In this document: piece after piece, positions 12,495-25,445 of the stretch
How the letters are laid out: each line of letters opens with the position of its first letter
Numbering within the stretch: position 1 is the first letter of the stretch
Position numbers and translations under genes: made by a program
Assembly (NCBI GenBank): GCA_051294375.1
Contig: CM119264.1
Location: 28,500,696-28,564,695, forward strand
Direction of reading: 5' to 3'
From: Paraspadella gotoi
Taxonomy: Eukaryota > Chaetognatha
DNA length: 64,000 nucleotides
The notes under the pieces: generated by a model
The model's database searches: none
What the model was told of the DNA's origin: nothing
The model's input: the letters and a program-made list of their open reading frames with translations, nothing else

Positions 12495-12725
12495 TAAGTG
12501 ACACTAAAATAACACTGGAGGGAAACTTGTAGTGACAAATAAGTGTCACTCGAGAGATGCGAGAGTGACGCAAGAGTGTCGTAGAAGCGTCACCGGATTC
12601 ACGCGGTAGTGTCACTTGAGTCACGCTAGAGTGTCACGCGGGAGTGATGCTTAGAGTGACACTAAAATCTCTCTGGAGTGTCACCGGAGTCTTTCCGAAG
12701 TTTCACGCCGGAGTGACTCCAGACT
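12495..12725. repeat. Dense array of AGTGTCAC / GTGACACT octamers
   Basis: About 16 exact or one-off copies of AGTGTCAC or its complement GTGACACT occur in 230 bp, in both orientations and spaced roughly 10-20 bp. Examples are GTGACACTAAAAT at about 12498 and again at about 12656, and GAGTGTCACCGGAGT at about 12675. It is not a clean tandem repeat. It could be a decayed satellite or a cluster of protein-binding sites. Confidence 0.55.
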
Positions 12726-13025
12726 CCATGATCCCACCAAAGGATTTAAGCTCATCGCCCGACTGACGAATGTGAAGAGTGATTAATGAGTAGAACCGAC
12801 GGCGTGAACTCGTGAGCCCGTGAAAGACTCCTTTTTCCTCTGTGAGACTTTTTCACGCAAAAAGTAAACAAAGAAAATTAAAATTTTTAAAAGAAAAAAA
12901 AAATAAAAGGTTTTGTTTCTTTTTTTTTTTTGTTTTTTTGTTTCGCGTCTCAAGTCAATAGGTTGTGTTTTGGTTCGAAGAAGATTGGATGAAAAAGAAG
13001 GCGTTGAAAAAAAAGAAAAAGGAGA

Positions 13026-13727
13026 GGGTTGATTGGCTGGTTGCGGGATTGATTGATTAATTGATTAATTGAGTTATATTTATTCGTTTGCAGTCGAATT
13101 TTGTGATTTGTTATTTCCATTGGTTAAATATATGTTGCTTGTTTGGTTTATATGGTTGATTGGTAAAGTTTAGTTTTATTGTTTCAGATTAGTCTTTTCC
13201 CTTATATGTATATACAATTTTGATTTTAAGATTATCACATTTATATCTAAATGACGCTGGTGCAATTCTGTAGCGGACACTGCCCGCAATGCTCGCCTCA
13301 CGTCAGATTAAAACTATAAACGAAAAGAAAGAAATTATTGTTTGGGAATCGAAATGAATTCACCTCAACATCGACGCTCAAGTTTTTTCGTGGAAAATAT
13401 GATAACGAAAGAAAAACAAAAGGCTAAACTAATGATAAGTGGAAACAATAATTGACACTGAACATCGGGTCATCGAAATCTCGCTGAAGCAGCAAAAGGA
13501 CAATGAAAACAAAAACAAAAACAACAATATATTCAATTTAAAGACACAAATAAAAACTGCAATGGCGGTGTTTAATATCTTTGTTCATACATACCGCGAC
13601 AACAGAATAACCATGACGACGATAACGACGACGACGATAACGACGACGACAATAACGACGACGACGATAACGACGACGACGATAACGATGACGATAACAA
13701 CGATGACGACGATAACGACGACGACTA
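13026..13727 (+). repeat. Direct duplication A, left copy
   Basis: This matches 13801-14514 almost throughout, starting GGGTTGATTGGCTGG and ending at a GACGACGACTA tract. It stops exactly at a 25-N gap. Differences from the other copy are mainly one- to three-base indels. It is probably one locus represented twice. Confidence 0.9.
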
Positions 13728-13752
13728 NNNNNNNNNNNNNNNNNNNNNNNNN
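13728..13752. other. 25-N gap inside duplication A
   Basis: Exactly 25 Ns, the same length as the gaps at 23017 and 34629. Each lies between two copies of the same sequence. It is followed by 48 bp (13753-13800) not seen in the left copy. Confidence 0.97.
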
Positions 13753-13800
13753 TTTAGAGGGTAGCTATGTCGTTTCTTAATAGAACGAAGGGGTTCTGCA

Positions 13801-14514
13801 GGGTTGATTGGCTGGTTGCGGGATTGATTGATTAATTGATTAATTGAGTTATATTTATTCGTTTGAGTCGAATTTTGTGATTTGTTATTTCCATTGGTTA
13901 AATATATGTTTGCTTGTTTGGTTTATATGGTTGATTGGTAAAGTTTTTTTTATGTTTTCAGATTAGTCTTTTTTTCCTTATATGTATATACAATTTTGAT
14001 TTTAAGATTATCACATTTATATCTAAATGACGCTGGTGCAATTCTGTAGCGGACACTGCCCGCAATGCTCGCCTCACGTCAGATTAAAACTATAAACGAA
14101 AAGAAAGAAATTTATGTTTGGGGAATCGAAATGAATTCACCTCAACATCGACGCTCAAGTTTTTTCGTGGAAAATATGATAACGAAAGAAAAACAAAAGG
14201 CTAAACTAATGATAAGTGGAAACAATAATTGACACTGAACATCGGGTCATCGAAATCTCGCTGAAGCAGCAAAAGGACAATGAAAAAAAAAACAAAAACA
14301 ACAATATATTTCAATTTAAAGACAAAAATAAAAACTGCAATGGCGGTGTTTAATATCTTTGTTCATACATACCGCGACAACAGAATAACCATGACGACGA
14401 TAACGACGACGACGATAACGACGACGTACGACGACGACATAACGACGACGACGATAACGACGACGACGATAACGATGACGATAACAACGATGACGACGAT
14501 AACGACGACGACTA
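13801..14514 (+). repeat. Direct duplication A, right copy
   Basis: Second copy of 13026-13727. It keeps the order and the flanking (GAC)n start and then continues into the long GAC satellite, which the left copy lacks because of the gap. Confidence 0.9.
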
Positions 14515-15262
14515 AAAGAATGATGACGATAATGACTACAACGATGACGATAACGATGGATGACGATAATGACGATTACTAAAGACGAAACGACGATGAT
14601 AACGATGACTAAAACGAGGATGACGATAACGACGACGACTAAAACGACGACGACGATAAGACGACGACTAAAAGATGACGACGATAATGACGACGACTAA
14701 ACGATGACGATGATAATGACGACGACTAAAACAACAACGACGATAACGACGCGACTAAACGATGACGACGATAACGACGTCGACTAAAACAACGACGACG
14801 ATAACGACGTCAACTAAAACGACGACGACGATAACTACACGACTAAAAACGACAATAACAATGACGACTAAAAACGACGAGGACAATAACGATGACAGCG
14901 ATAACGACGACGACGATAACGACGACGACTAAAACGACGACGAAAATGACAACGATACGACGAACGATAAGATGACTAAACGAGACGACGATAATGACGT
15001 CGACTAAAACAACGACGACAATAACGCGACGACTAAAACGACGACGCGATAACGACGTCGACTAAAACGACGACAACGATAATGACATCAACTAAAACGA
15101 CGACGACGATAACTACACGACTAAAACGACGACAATAACGACGACTAAAGACACGAGACAATAACGATGACGACGATAAGCGACGACGAAACGACGACGA
15201 CTAAAACGACGACGACTAACGACGACGACGAGAACGACGACGACTAAACTGACATAAAACGA
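14392..15262. repeat. GAC/GATAAC-rich satellite
   Basis: About 870 bp of irregular units of roughly 25-30 bp built on CGACGACGATAACGACG followed by ACTAAAA. Internal phase breaks are frequent. Regular TAA codons close most frames, so it is not coding. Confidence 0.88.
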
Positions 15263-15319
15263 CGACGATGCTCAAGGACGAGAAAAAAGTCTCCAAGCTT
15301 CTATCGTGATCGTTTCTTT

Positions 15320-15545
15320 AACGGTTCTCTCTCTCCCCCCTTCTCTCTCTCCTCCTCTTCTCTCTCCCCCTCCCTCTCTCCCCCTCCACCGCGCCCCCCG
15401 CCCCTCCTCCTAATCTCCCCTCTCCTCCTATCTCCTCTCCCTCCTCCTCTCCCTCTCCACTCTTCCATCTCACCTCTCCCCTCTCCCCTCTCCTATCTCT
15501 CCTCTAATTCTCTCCTCCACCTCCCCTCATCCCTATTTCCCCTCT
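15320..15545. repeat. Polypyrimidine (C/T) tract
   Basis: About 225 bp that is nearly all C and T on the + strand, with units like CTCCTCTCCCCTCTCC. 15545-16030 after it is unique-looking sequence with no gene I can support. Confidence 0.85.
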
Positions 15546-16031
15546 CACGGATCTGTTCGAGTCTGTGAGAAATGTGAAGAAGTCTGACGAGAAAAGACAA
15601 GACGTAGTGAGGAAGTGAATCGAGGCGGTGATTAAAAGGAGGGCATGTTCGGGGAGGCATTGGTGAAAAAAGGGGACCATGGACGAGGCCGTTAAAGGAA
15701 ACATGGTGCAGGCGATATTTGGGGGATGGAGGATCGGAATTGGCGCATTGTGGACTGTTGACATGTTGGCGGAGAATGAGAAAGCATGGTGGCGGCAAGT
15801 AAAGAAAGCATCATAACGTCAGTACATCAGAAGCGATGAACGTCTCCCGTCGCCCGATCCTCGATCCGCCCCGATCAGGCGTTGCCTGTTGCCTGATTCA
15901 TTCTCTCGACAGTTATTTTATTCGGGAAATTAAATCTCATTAAAAAAACAAAAGGAAAAAGGAAAAATAAACAAAAATTTCGAAGTAAAATTCGTTGTAA
16001 CGAGGCGGTCATTCTTCGATCCTCATAGTGA

Positions 16032-16033
16032 AC

Positions 16034-16106
<73 letters not shown>

Positions 16107-16122
16107 TCTCTCTCTCTCTCTC
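16032..16122. repeat. (CT)n microsatellite
   Basis: About 90 bp of CT repeats with a single CCT interruption. Confidence 0.95.
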
Positions 16123-16776
16123 GGCTTCAACTCTTCAGAATTTGGCGTTTATGCTGTTGTAACTCGGGCGTTTACGGCTACGCCGAAGGTTGAGGCAGCG
16201 ACAGGGAGGGACCTCGCTCCTCGTCGTTCTTTCAAACTTCATTAGCTTCATCGTCGAAAGGAAGGAAAATATAAATTAGAATTAATTAATACAATATAAA
16301 GAAAAAGACTGGATAATAACCGATATGAGAATTGAAGAAAAGAACATCAATGAAAAAGATGAAGAGAGATGAAATTTCTTTTAATGAAGGGAGAAAAATT
16401 TAATGAGCGCCTTTGAAAAAAAAATAGTACTTTTTTTATTCTTTAAAATATTGGGAAAAAATTTTTTTAGTAAAAAAATCAGGGGAAATTCAGCCAATAA
16501 TTCTTTTTTTAATCTGAATTTGAATAGAAGAACGTAAGGAGAGATTTTAATATAAAGGACATCTAATTCTATAGCTCAGAATATATGTTCAAACAAATCT
16601 GTTCTTTACGTTTCGAACTAGAAAATAAAGAAGCCATTTTACCAAACCAGTCAGTCACCTGTCTGTCTGACTGCCGACGATAAAGAGTTATTATGTGTGA
16701 CTTATAGTTAAAACTTTTCAGTTAAAAAGGAAAATAAACTTTGATTTAAGGACATCTCATGCACAGGGAGGCTGTA

Positions 16777-16946
16777 ATTGATTAAGAATTCATTGTGGGA
16801 TTTACCAGTGCATTATATATTTCTTGTTTGCCAATATTTCGATTCACGTTTGAACTGCCTTGAAAAATCATTCCACATCGTGAATTGAAGTATTGGCAAA
16901 AAATACGTAATGCACTCGTAAATCCCACAATGAATTATGAATCAAT
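16777..16946. repeat. Long imperfect palindrome (fold-back, MITE- or hairpin-like)
   Basis: The left arm 16777-16848 and right arm 16879-16946 are reverse complements with few mismatches, around a 30-bp loop. Shared blocks include AATTCATTGTGGGATTTAC and GCCAATA, and the arms end ATTCACG at the loop. No open frame lies inside. It fits a small fold-back DNA element without coding capacity, or a transcribed hairpin. Target-site duplication is not obvious. Confidence 0.85.
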
Positions 16947-17639
16947 CGAAAATAAACTTTATTTTTATTTTCTCCCGATTTTTGTTTTAAATCGTAACGA
17001 GTTGTGACAAGTCTTTTCGTTTATCCAATATAAACTTTTTCAGTTATCAAAAACTGTACCGGAAGTCGCAAAAAATTAAAACTCACGAAGACTGTGTTAT
17101 TTTTGGAGTCAATCTTCTCCATGACAATGAAACTTTTTTTTTCCCGTCGTTCGCGACTTTAACATTTTCGCCTCGAGCTAATTTGAGAAAAACGTCGCCG
17201 AGTCAAATCCCGAGGGACAACATCGCAGGCGCCGCCGCCGCCGCCGCCGCCGCAGCAGCAGCAGCCGCAGCCACCGCCCAAAAACTCCCAACGCTTTTCC
17301 GTTCCACCGACTTCGGTTTAGGACCCTCGTTACTTTTTATCGTGGAAAGGACACCCCCGGTCACAAAGTGGTTCGGGTCGGTAAGAAACTCACTTTCACT
17401 TTCACTTCTTTTTTCCCTCGATTTCTCTTCCGACGAGGGTTTGACCTTTGGCCTCTGACCCGAGATGGAGTAAGTTAGGGTGAGGATGTTTGTATTTCCG
17501 GATTTGTATTTCTGGATTTGTCTCGGGTAAGTTGCGTGAAAATACAGTGATTTTCTGGACTATGGCGGTGAATATCATCACCCTATTTATCACTCTTACT
17601 CTTTTATTCTCACTGTATTAGTTTGTAAAAAGAAGAAGA

Positions 17640-17745
17640 GAGAAGAGAGAGAGGAGAGAGAGAAGGAGAGAGAGAGGAAGAGAGAGGCGAAAGAGAGGAA
17701 TGTTACTGAAGAAGAAGAAAGAGGAGAGAGAGAGAGAGAGAGAGA
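17640..17745. repeat. (GA)n tract at the left edge of duplication B
   Basis: An interrupted GA tract. The right copy of duplication B also starts in a GA tract at 23042, so the exact left boundary of the duplication falls somewhere in here. Confidence 0.85.
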
Positions 17746-18910
17746 TCGAGAACACCATACAAAGCAAGGCTGCGTGAATGTAAATCTTCGTTTTCACGGT
17801 GGTTTTTCCATCGGTCCTCTTTTCAACCTTCCTCCCATGTCGTCCTCGTTGGTCTCAGTCGTCGTCCGTGTCGTCGTCGTCGTCGTCTCAGTCGTCTGCC
17901 GTCGCGCTCGAGGTTCGTCGCTCATCTTTTCGCTTTACTTTGTTTTTTCCTCTTTTATGATGTAAACTTGAAGACTTAGAGCCAATTTTTTATCTTTGAA
18001 TTAAAAGCGAAGCCGCCTCGGGGGCTTTCTTTTTCTCTGTAATTACTGAGTTTTATTGTAATCATCCATTAAAAGTTTAATGATATAAAAAATCTATATC
18101 ATCTAAAGATTAATTTATCATACAATGTTACAAATTAAAAAAAGTGAAAAAAAAAACACACAGTGGGAGGCTCCTCAACACGCGGGACTTCCGCGTGTTA
18201 CGAAAGCAGCAAGCGGAAGGCGTTATGGCCACACCGCGCCACGTGTCTCGAATCGGCGGAGCGATCGGCGACCATTGAAGCACGCACGTCGAGCCACCTC
18301 GATATTCGTAGCCATTGCGATCGAGACATATTCTCGATTATCAAGAACCGAAATTCGTCGTCCGTCGTTCGTCGTCGTCGTCGTCGTTCGTCGCCCGTTC
18401 GTTCGTCGGTCGTCGTCGCCCGTCGTCTCGTCGTCGTTTTTTATTGATTTTGCTGGCCGTGAAGATTGAAAGTAATGATAATCAATAATACAAAAAGTCT
18501 GATGTTTAGGCTTACAACGTAAACCGTAACACAATCCGTAGATATTCTATGTCTCATCAAATGAAATATTCCTTCAGACTTTGTTATAATTAAATCGATA
18601 TTTTCATTTGAATATCTATCCTTACGTTTAATCAGGCTTTTCCTATCTTTTTCCTTGATATCATCGCAGGCGAGTATTCCACGCTACCAAAAGCAGAAGC
18701 GCGATCAGAAGCACGATGTTTCTCCTTAAATGATATTTTTATCAGTCATTTATCTCATCATACGTTTGTTAAGATGCTTTGGTCTTCTTTCTTTCATCTT
18801 GGCTTAATTTTTTTCTGCTTTTTTTTTTTGCATTAAGTTTTTCATAATTCCTTTCTCTCTTCTTTTTTCCTTCTCTTCTTCCTACCGTATATTTGGCCGA
18901 AGCACGAAGC

Positions 18911-18952
18911 GGTTATCGGCCATTTTGGCCATTTGGCCATTTTGGCCATTGT
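18911..18952. repeat. Short GGCCATTT(T) tandem repeat
   Basis: Four GGCCATT-containing units of 8-10 bp (TCGGCCATTTTGGCCATTTG and on). The duplicate is at about 24222-24256. Confidence 0.8.
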
Positions 18953-19029
18953 CCATCTGTTCAAAATTGGCCTCGAGCCCCCTGGACTTTTTTTTATTCC
19001 CTCCGAATAAAAATCTCCCGGTTGAGAAG

Positions 19030-19560
19030 ATAAACGAGGAGGAGAGGGAGAAGGGGAGGAAGGATGATGGGGAGGGGGAAGAGGGGAGGAGGAGAGGGGA
19101 GGGGAGGATAAGGAGGATCGGGAGGGGAGAGGGGAGAGTGAGATGGAGAGATGGAGAGGGGAGGGGAGAGGGGGGAGGAGGAGAGGGAGAGAAGGGAGAA
19201 TTGGATGAGGGAGAGAGGGAGCGAGAAGAGGGAGAAGGGAGGGAAGAGGGTAGGAGGAAGGAGAAAAGAGAAAGAGAGGGGGAACAGAAGGAAGAAGGGC
19301 AGAAGAGGAAGGAAAGAGGAAAAGTAAGAAACGGCCGATAGGAAGGGCCTGGAAGGGGAAGAAAAGAGGAAGGATAGAGAAGGGTAGGGGAGAGTTAGAG
19401 GGAGGTTAGAGTGATCGTAGAGAGAGGTTAGAGAGAGGTTTAGAGAGATTAGAAGGAAAGGAAGGAAAGGAAGGAAAGGAAGGAAGAAGGAGGAAGGAAG
19501 GAAGGAAGGACAGGAAGCGGAAGAAAGAACAGAAAAGAAAACGGAATTGGAAACACAAAG
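19030..19560. repeat. 530-bp homopurine block
   Basis: The + strand is almost entirely A and G, with occasional T, so the minus strand is polypyrimidine. Such tracts can form triplex H-DNA and are hard to sequence. Both strands hold long open frames (Glu/Arg/Gly or Ser/Leu/Pro runs) that I do not regard as genes. Its duplicate is 24330-24835. Confidence 0.85.
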
Positions 19561-22032
19561 TCGGAGAAGCAAAAAAGAAATCATCTGGGAATATAATAAA
19601 TAAATAAAATCATTATATCTCAAAATACTAAGCAATGAGTTGGTTTTCTTTTTAAAAATTCATCGAAAACAGATTTCTCCCCCCCTCAAGTCATTATTTT
19701 TTTACGACAAAAAAATGCACTTTCGTTCCTAAAGCGAACAATACGAAACAACGCCGGGCGCTTGATCGAGATTTGGGGCGCTCGGACCGCGGATGTGGAG
19801 CGGAGAAAAGTGGTCATGTGGCCGACTGTGTAAATGAGGAAGGGGTGCGTGAGAGAAAGAAAGGCCCAGAAAAAGAGAAGGTGAGGGAAAGCTCGGGGTA
19901 TGGAGCTTCCATATTATTTAGTTATTGATACTGCTACCTGCGGTCGTGGGCGACCATAAATCCAAAACCGAAGATGGACGCATGGAAAGAGAAACGATTT
20001 CCCTCGCAGGGGCGCGCCCTTCGTTCCGTCGCTCGTCGTCTTCGGTCGTCTGCTCTCTCGTTTTCCAGATCAAAGTTTTCCGAATTCCATTCGATGAAAG
20101 GATGACGACAGTGGATGACGACGACGACGACGACGACGACGACGTTGATCGATGACGTTGACGGACCCTGACGATTGCATGCTTGAAGACGAAAGATGAT
20201 GATGACGACCGATTGAGAGAACCGAAGAACTGTTCTCCTTTTTTTGTCTTCTTCTCTTTTCTGCTTGTCATATTTCACTTCTCTGTTCGCCTTTCAATCC
20301 TTCCTCTCTCTCCTTTCTCCTTCCCTCTGTCTCCTCTGTCTCTTTCCTTTCCTCTCTCCCTCTCCTCTCTTCTCCTCCCTCTTCCCCCTTCCCTCCCATC
20401 TCTCCTCCTTTCCCGCTCTCCGCCCCTTTCATTCAAAACTCCCCAGATGGCCGCGCGAAGAGAGAGGCGTGATCGGCATCGTCGTCGTCGTCGTCCGTCG
20501 TCGTCGCTGTCGTCGTCTTCGATTCGTCCTCCTCGTTCATTTGCAGCGTTTTTCGAGAGCAAAGGTGACGAAATGATACAAGAAGTTTAAGATTCGTCAA
20601 TTCGTCGTCGTTGTCGTCGTCGTCGTCGTCGTCCGTCGATGTCCGTCCAAGATCAGAGGTCGCCTTCGTCTTTCGTCTTCGTCGTCGTCGTCTCCGTCGT
20701 CGTCGTCCTGACCGACGGGAATTGTCGGCCGAGTCCTCGAGAGACAACCGACTGATCTAAAGTCATCGTCCGACTTTGCGAGTCAGAACGAAACTTGGTC
20801 GGTTGAGATTCGGTGATGACTGACCGAAGATGTTGATGAGACGAACGAGATGGGGGAAATGCAGAGACGAAGTGACTAATGGGGATTGACAGAGGAGGAG
20901 GAGCAGGCAGACAGAAGAGAAGAAAAAAAAAGATAATAAAGCGGAGGAGCGCGCGCCTCCCTTCAAGACGAAGTCCAAGTTGGGCGAAGCTTTAGACGTT
21001 GTCTCGGCGCGACAGACAATCGACGCCGCGGACAAAGACCCGCCGCGTGGAGTAGTGGCGCGCCGTTGAGTTAACGGCCGTAGTAATAAAATTAAGCAAG
21101 CGGCGCTCATTTGTTGAAAGACGAGCGGCCGGAGATGGAACCTCGGCAAAGACCCGCGACGAAGCGACCGCCACGAGAAAAGCGACGTCTTCGGACCGTC
21201 TAAAGGTCAAGGTTCGCATTCGGGCGCCTGTATTGATCCGCGCGAAGAATCGAAAAAAAGTGAGGTTCCGTTCGTCATCCAACTCGTCTAAATCATTCGT
21301 CGAGATTCTCACTCGACGGAATTTCACCCAAATCTGACGGATGAAGATTTCTCGCGGGATTTTTTGAGAGTGGAGAATTTTCGGCGGGAAAATGGGAGAT
21401 CGAAAAGACCGAGAAACGAACGCAGGAGAGAAGACGATGGTGGCAGGCGGGTGTGAGTGCGGAGAGAGGAGAGGAGAGGTGCCGAGAGAGCGAGGAGTAA
21501 GGAGATAGGCGAGGAGATTTGGCAGGAAAGCCAGAGGGCGAATTATATGGTCACAACTCGATGACGCACGACGCCCCCCCGTTCCTTTCTTTGACTTCCA
21601 GCGCGACAGAATTTCTTTTTCGCGAAAGAGGGACGGCGCTGAATCCGCGTTCCTCGTCTCGACGCGCCGGGCAGAATTCCTCTCCGCCCGACACCGTTTT
21701 CTTCGTCGACGGGCAGGTGTGCGTAGATCTCGGTAGGGAGAAGAAATTTTGGCCTCAGCGGTTTTTCTGGTCGACGCCAATAACTTCCATCAAGGATGAA
21801 GAGACGGTGAGCAAACGGCGTTGGTCCGCTTCGCAGCCCGGCGGAGTTTGCTCGCCGCTTTCGCCGCAGCCGACGCCGCCTCCATCTTCCACTTTCTCGG
21901 GCCGCAAAAAAATCTTGGACTTTTCGTCGTTTGATCTTTCGCTTGCATTTGTATCGCCATTCTGTCAGAAAAAAGATTTTCGAAGAATCGTTCAAGAAAA
22001 AATAAAATGCTGGGGAAAGAAACCATTTTTTA

Positions 22033-22072
<40 letters not shown>

Positions 22073-23016
22073 GAATGAAGAGAGAGAGAGAGCGATGAGA
22101 GAGAGAGAGGAGAGAGAGAGAGGAAATCGTTTAAATTTATTCGGCTGGAAAATGTCAAAAACCTCAAGAAAAGAAAAACTTAAATATTGAAATGAGGAAT
22201 CGATTGAAATTTCTTACTAAAATTAAACAATTATATTTAATCAACAAAGCCGCATGTATATAAAAAAAAAAAGGCAATTTCTTGAATTTACAATGTATGA
22301 GGTATATTTGGTTTGCTGATCCAGCTTTCAAAAAACTAGAAAAGGTGAAAACTATTAAAGGTAATTATTAACAATTTCAAGAAGGAAGACTTCAGAGATA
22401 ATCATATTTTCGGTCCTTTTTTGTTTAGTGAGGATTAGATTAGGGTTTGGATTCAGTTTGGGGTAGATGTATTTTGGTAAGAGAGTTTAGGGTTAGACGT
22501 TAAGGTAAAAAATAAGAAATAGGCGCTTTCGTTAAAATAGAGCCTTGTTTTGCCGAAAGAGATTATAATTGGAAAATTCAGCGACGACAAAAAACACGCT
22601 TATCCGATACAATGGGAAACTTGAGGCGTTGGCGTCCTCTTCTGGCGCAACCGTCGCTTGTGACGCCAAAGTGAAAGTTTTTGGCGCAATGAAAACCTGT
22701 CGACGAGAGAGAAACCCGAGGTGAAAATGGAATTCTGTCTCGAAAGACGTGAAAACGTTCCTTTTCTCCCCCCCTCCACAGGCTCACAACATCACTCTCT
22801 CCCCCTTTCCTCACACGACAAGAAAAAAAAAAAACCAGAAAACTCTCGGCGCGAATCTGCGGATTTACTTTGTCATACTTATTCACCTGGGGATTCTTCT
22901 TTTTCGAAGCCGACGTGCGCAATTTTGGTTATACACCATCTGTTATTTCTTTCCTTTTAATTCTTTTGTTCTTCTAAGTTATTTCTGTTTAAAGTCTGTT
23001 TTATCTCTCTGCTGGT

Positions 23017-23041
23017 NNNNNNNNNNNNNNNNNNNNNNNNN
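23017..23041. other. 25-N gap inside duplication B
   Basis: Exactly 25 Ns. The sequence to its left ends where the duplicate ends near 28230. The sequence to its right begins where the left copy begins near 17726. Confidence 0.97.
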
Positions 23042-23152
23042 GAGAGAGAGAGAGAGAGAGAGAGAGACCAATACAAAGAAGGCTCGTGAATTGTAAATCT
23101 TTCGTTTTCACGGTGGTTTTTCATCGGGTCCTTTTTCAACTCCTCCCTCGTT

Positions 23153-23183
<31 letters not shown>

Positions 23184-23584
23184 ATCATGTTCGATCGCTC
23201 ATCTTTCGCTTTACTTTTGTTTTTCCTCTTTTATGATGTAAACTTGAAGACTTAGGATTTATCATTTGTAATTAAGAGCTCGGCTCCTTTTCTCTGTAAT
23301 TACTAAGTTTATTGTATCATCATTAAAAGTTATAAAATGATATAAAAAATCATATTCACTTAAAAGATTAATTTTCAAATGTTACAAATAAAAAAGTAAA
23401 AAAAAAAACACCAGTGAGCGGTCTCAAACGCGGGACTCGCGTTACGAAAAGGCAACGCGGAAGGCGTTTGGCCACACCGCGCCGTCTCGAATCGGCGAGC
23501 GATCGGCGAATGAAGACGAAGGTCGAGCCACCTCGATATTCGTAGCCTTGGATCGAGAATATTCTCGATTATCAAGAACGAAAT

Positions 23585-23618
<34 letters not shown>

Positions 23619-23770
23619 NNNNNNNNNNNNNNNNNNNNNNNNNNNNNNNNNNNNNNNNNNNNNNNNNNNNNNNNNNNNNNNNNNNNNNNNNNNNNNNNNN
23701 NNNNNNNNNNNNNNNNNNNNNNNNNNNNNNNNNNNNNNNNNNNNNNNNNNNNNNNNNNNNNNNNNNNNNN
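23619..23770. other. 152-N gap bridged by the other copy
   Basis: The gap interrupts a (TCG)n tract. The left copy of duplication B reads straight through the equivalent place (18352-18480), which suggests what the missing sequence is. Confidence 0.85.
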
Positions 23771-23805
<35 letters not shown>

Positions 23806-25307
23806 AAAAAGTCTGATGTTTAGGCTTACAACGTAAACCGTAAACAATCGTAGATATTCTATGTCTATCAAATGAAATATTCCTTCAGACTTTGTTATAA
23901 TTAATCGATATTTCATTTGAATAATTATCCTTACGTTTAATCAGCTTTTCCTATCTTTTTCCTTGATATCATCGCAGGAGTATCCAGCTACCAAAAGCAG
24001 AAGCGGATCAGAAGCACGATGTTTTCTCCTTAAATGATATTTTATCAGTATTATCTATCATTACGTTTTGTTAAGATGCTTTGTCTTCTTTCTTTCATCT
24101 TGGCTAATTTTTTTCTTCTTTTTTTTTTTTGATTAGTTTTTCTAATTCCTTTTCTCTCTTTCTTTTTTCCTTCTCTCTTTTCCTACCGATATATTTGGCC
24201 GAAAGCACGAAATTGGGTATCGGCCATTTGGCCATTTGGCCATTTTGGCCATTGTCCATTGTTCAAAATTTGGCCTCGAGCCCCTGGACTTTTTTTTTAT
24301 TCCCTTCCAATAAAAATTCCCGGTTGAGAAGATAAACGAGGAGGAGAGGGAGAAGGGGAGGAAGGATGATGGGGAGGGGGAAGAGGGAGGAGGAGAGGGA
24401 AGGGGAGGATAAGGAGGATCGGGAGGGGAGAGGGGAGGTGAAGGGAGGAGATAGGAGAGGGGGGGGAGAGGGGAGGGAGGAGGAGAGGGAGAGAAGGGAG
24501 GAAGGATGAAGGGAGAGAGGGAGGAGAAGAGGAGAGATAGGAGGGAAGAGGGTAGGAGGAAGGAGGAAAAGAGAAAGAGAGGGGAACAGAAGGAAGAAAG
24601 GAGAAGAGGAAGGAAAGAGGAAAAGTAAGAAGACGGCGATAGGAAGGGCGCTGGAAGGGGAAGGAAAAAGAGGAAGGATAGAGAAGGGGTAGGGGAGAGT
24701 TAGAGGAGGTTAGAGTGATCGTAGAGAGAGGTTAGAGAGAGGTCTAGAGAGATAGAGAAAGGAAGAAAGGAAGGAAGGAAGGAAGAAGAGGAAGGAAGGA
24801 AGGAAGGACAGGAAGCGGAAGAAAGAACAGAAAAGAAAACGGGAATTGGAATCAAAAGTCGGAGAAGCAAAAAGAAAATCATCTGGGAATATAATAAATA
24901 AATAAATATTCATCTCCAAAAATACTAAGCCAAGAGTTGGTTTTCTTTTAAAAATTCATCGAAAACAGATTTCCCCCCCCCCCTCGAAGTCATTATTTTT
25001 TTCGACAAAAATGCACTTTGTTCCTAAAGCGAACAATACGAAACAACGCCGGGCGCTTGATCGAGATTTGTGGGCGCTCGACCGCGGATGTGGAGCGAGA
25101 AAAGTGGGTCATGTGGCCGACGGGAAAGGAAGATGGGTGCGTGAGAGAAAGAAAGGCCAAAAAAGAGAAGGTGAGGGAAAGCTCGGGGTAAGGGAGCTTC
25201 GATATTATTTTAGTTATGATACTTACCTCGGGTGGGCGACCATAAGATCAAAACGAAGATGGACGTCATGAAAAAGAGAAACGATTTCCCTTCGAGGGGC
25301 GCGCCCT

Positions 25308-25342
<35 letters not shown>

Positions 25343-25410
25343 TGGCTCTCTCGTTTGTCCAGATCAAAGATTTCCGAATTCCAATTCGATGGAAAGGATG
25401 ACGACGATGA

Positions 25411-25445
<35 letters not shown>

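Larger units (their letters stand above)
17726..23016 (+). repeat. Direct duplication B, left copy (about 5.3 kb)
   Basis: Collinear with 23042-28230. Landmarks occur in the same order in both: the block ATACGTAAATCTTCG-like start, GAGCCACCTCGATATTCGTA, the GGCCATTTT repeats, a purine block, a TCG-rich block, an E2F-like TTCGGCGGGAAAA, a GA tract, TTAGGGTTAG, and the end TTCTTCTAAGTTATTTCTGT. No gene with splice-consistent, conserved-looking coding sequence was found in either copy. Differences are scattered single-base indels, often in homopolymers. Confidence 0.92.

Noticed and set aside
12495-12725. Repeat-spacer pattern suggestive of a CRISPR array
   Set aside because: The motif is an octamer in both orientations with irregular spacing, and the genome is eukaryotic.
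17183-17458. Possible exon with a poly-Ala start ending at a GTAAGA donor (17388); another frame reads TLVTFYRGKDTPGHKVVRV, faintly DIX-like
   Set aside because: No acceptor-phase partner exon, no agreement between frames, and the similarity is too short to support a call.
18994-19635. 213-codon minus-strand frame and its + strand counterpart
   Set aside because: A homopurine block gives long open frames in several phases; the composition is Ser/Leu/Pro or Glu/Arg/Gly only.
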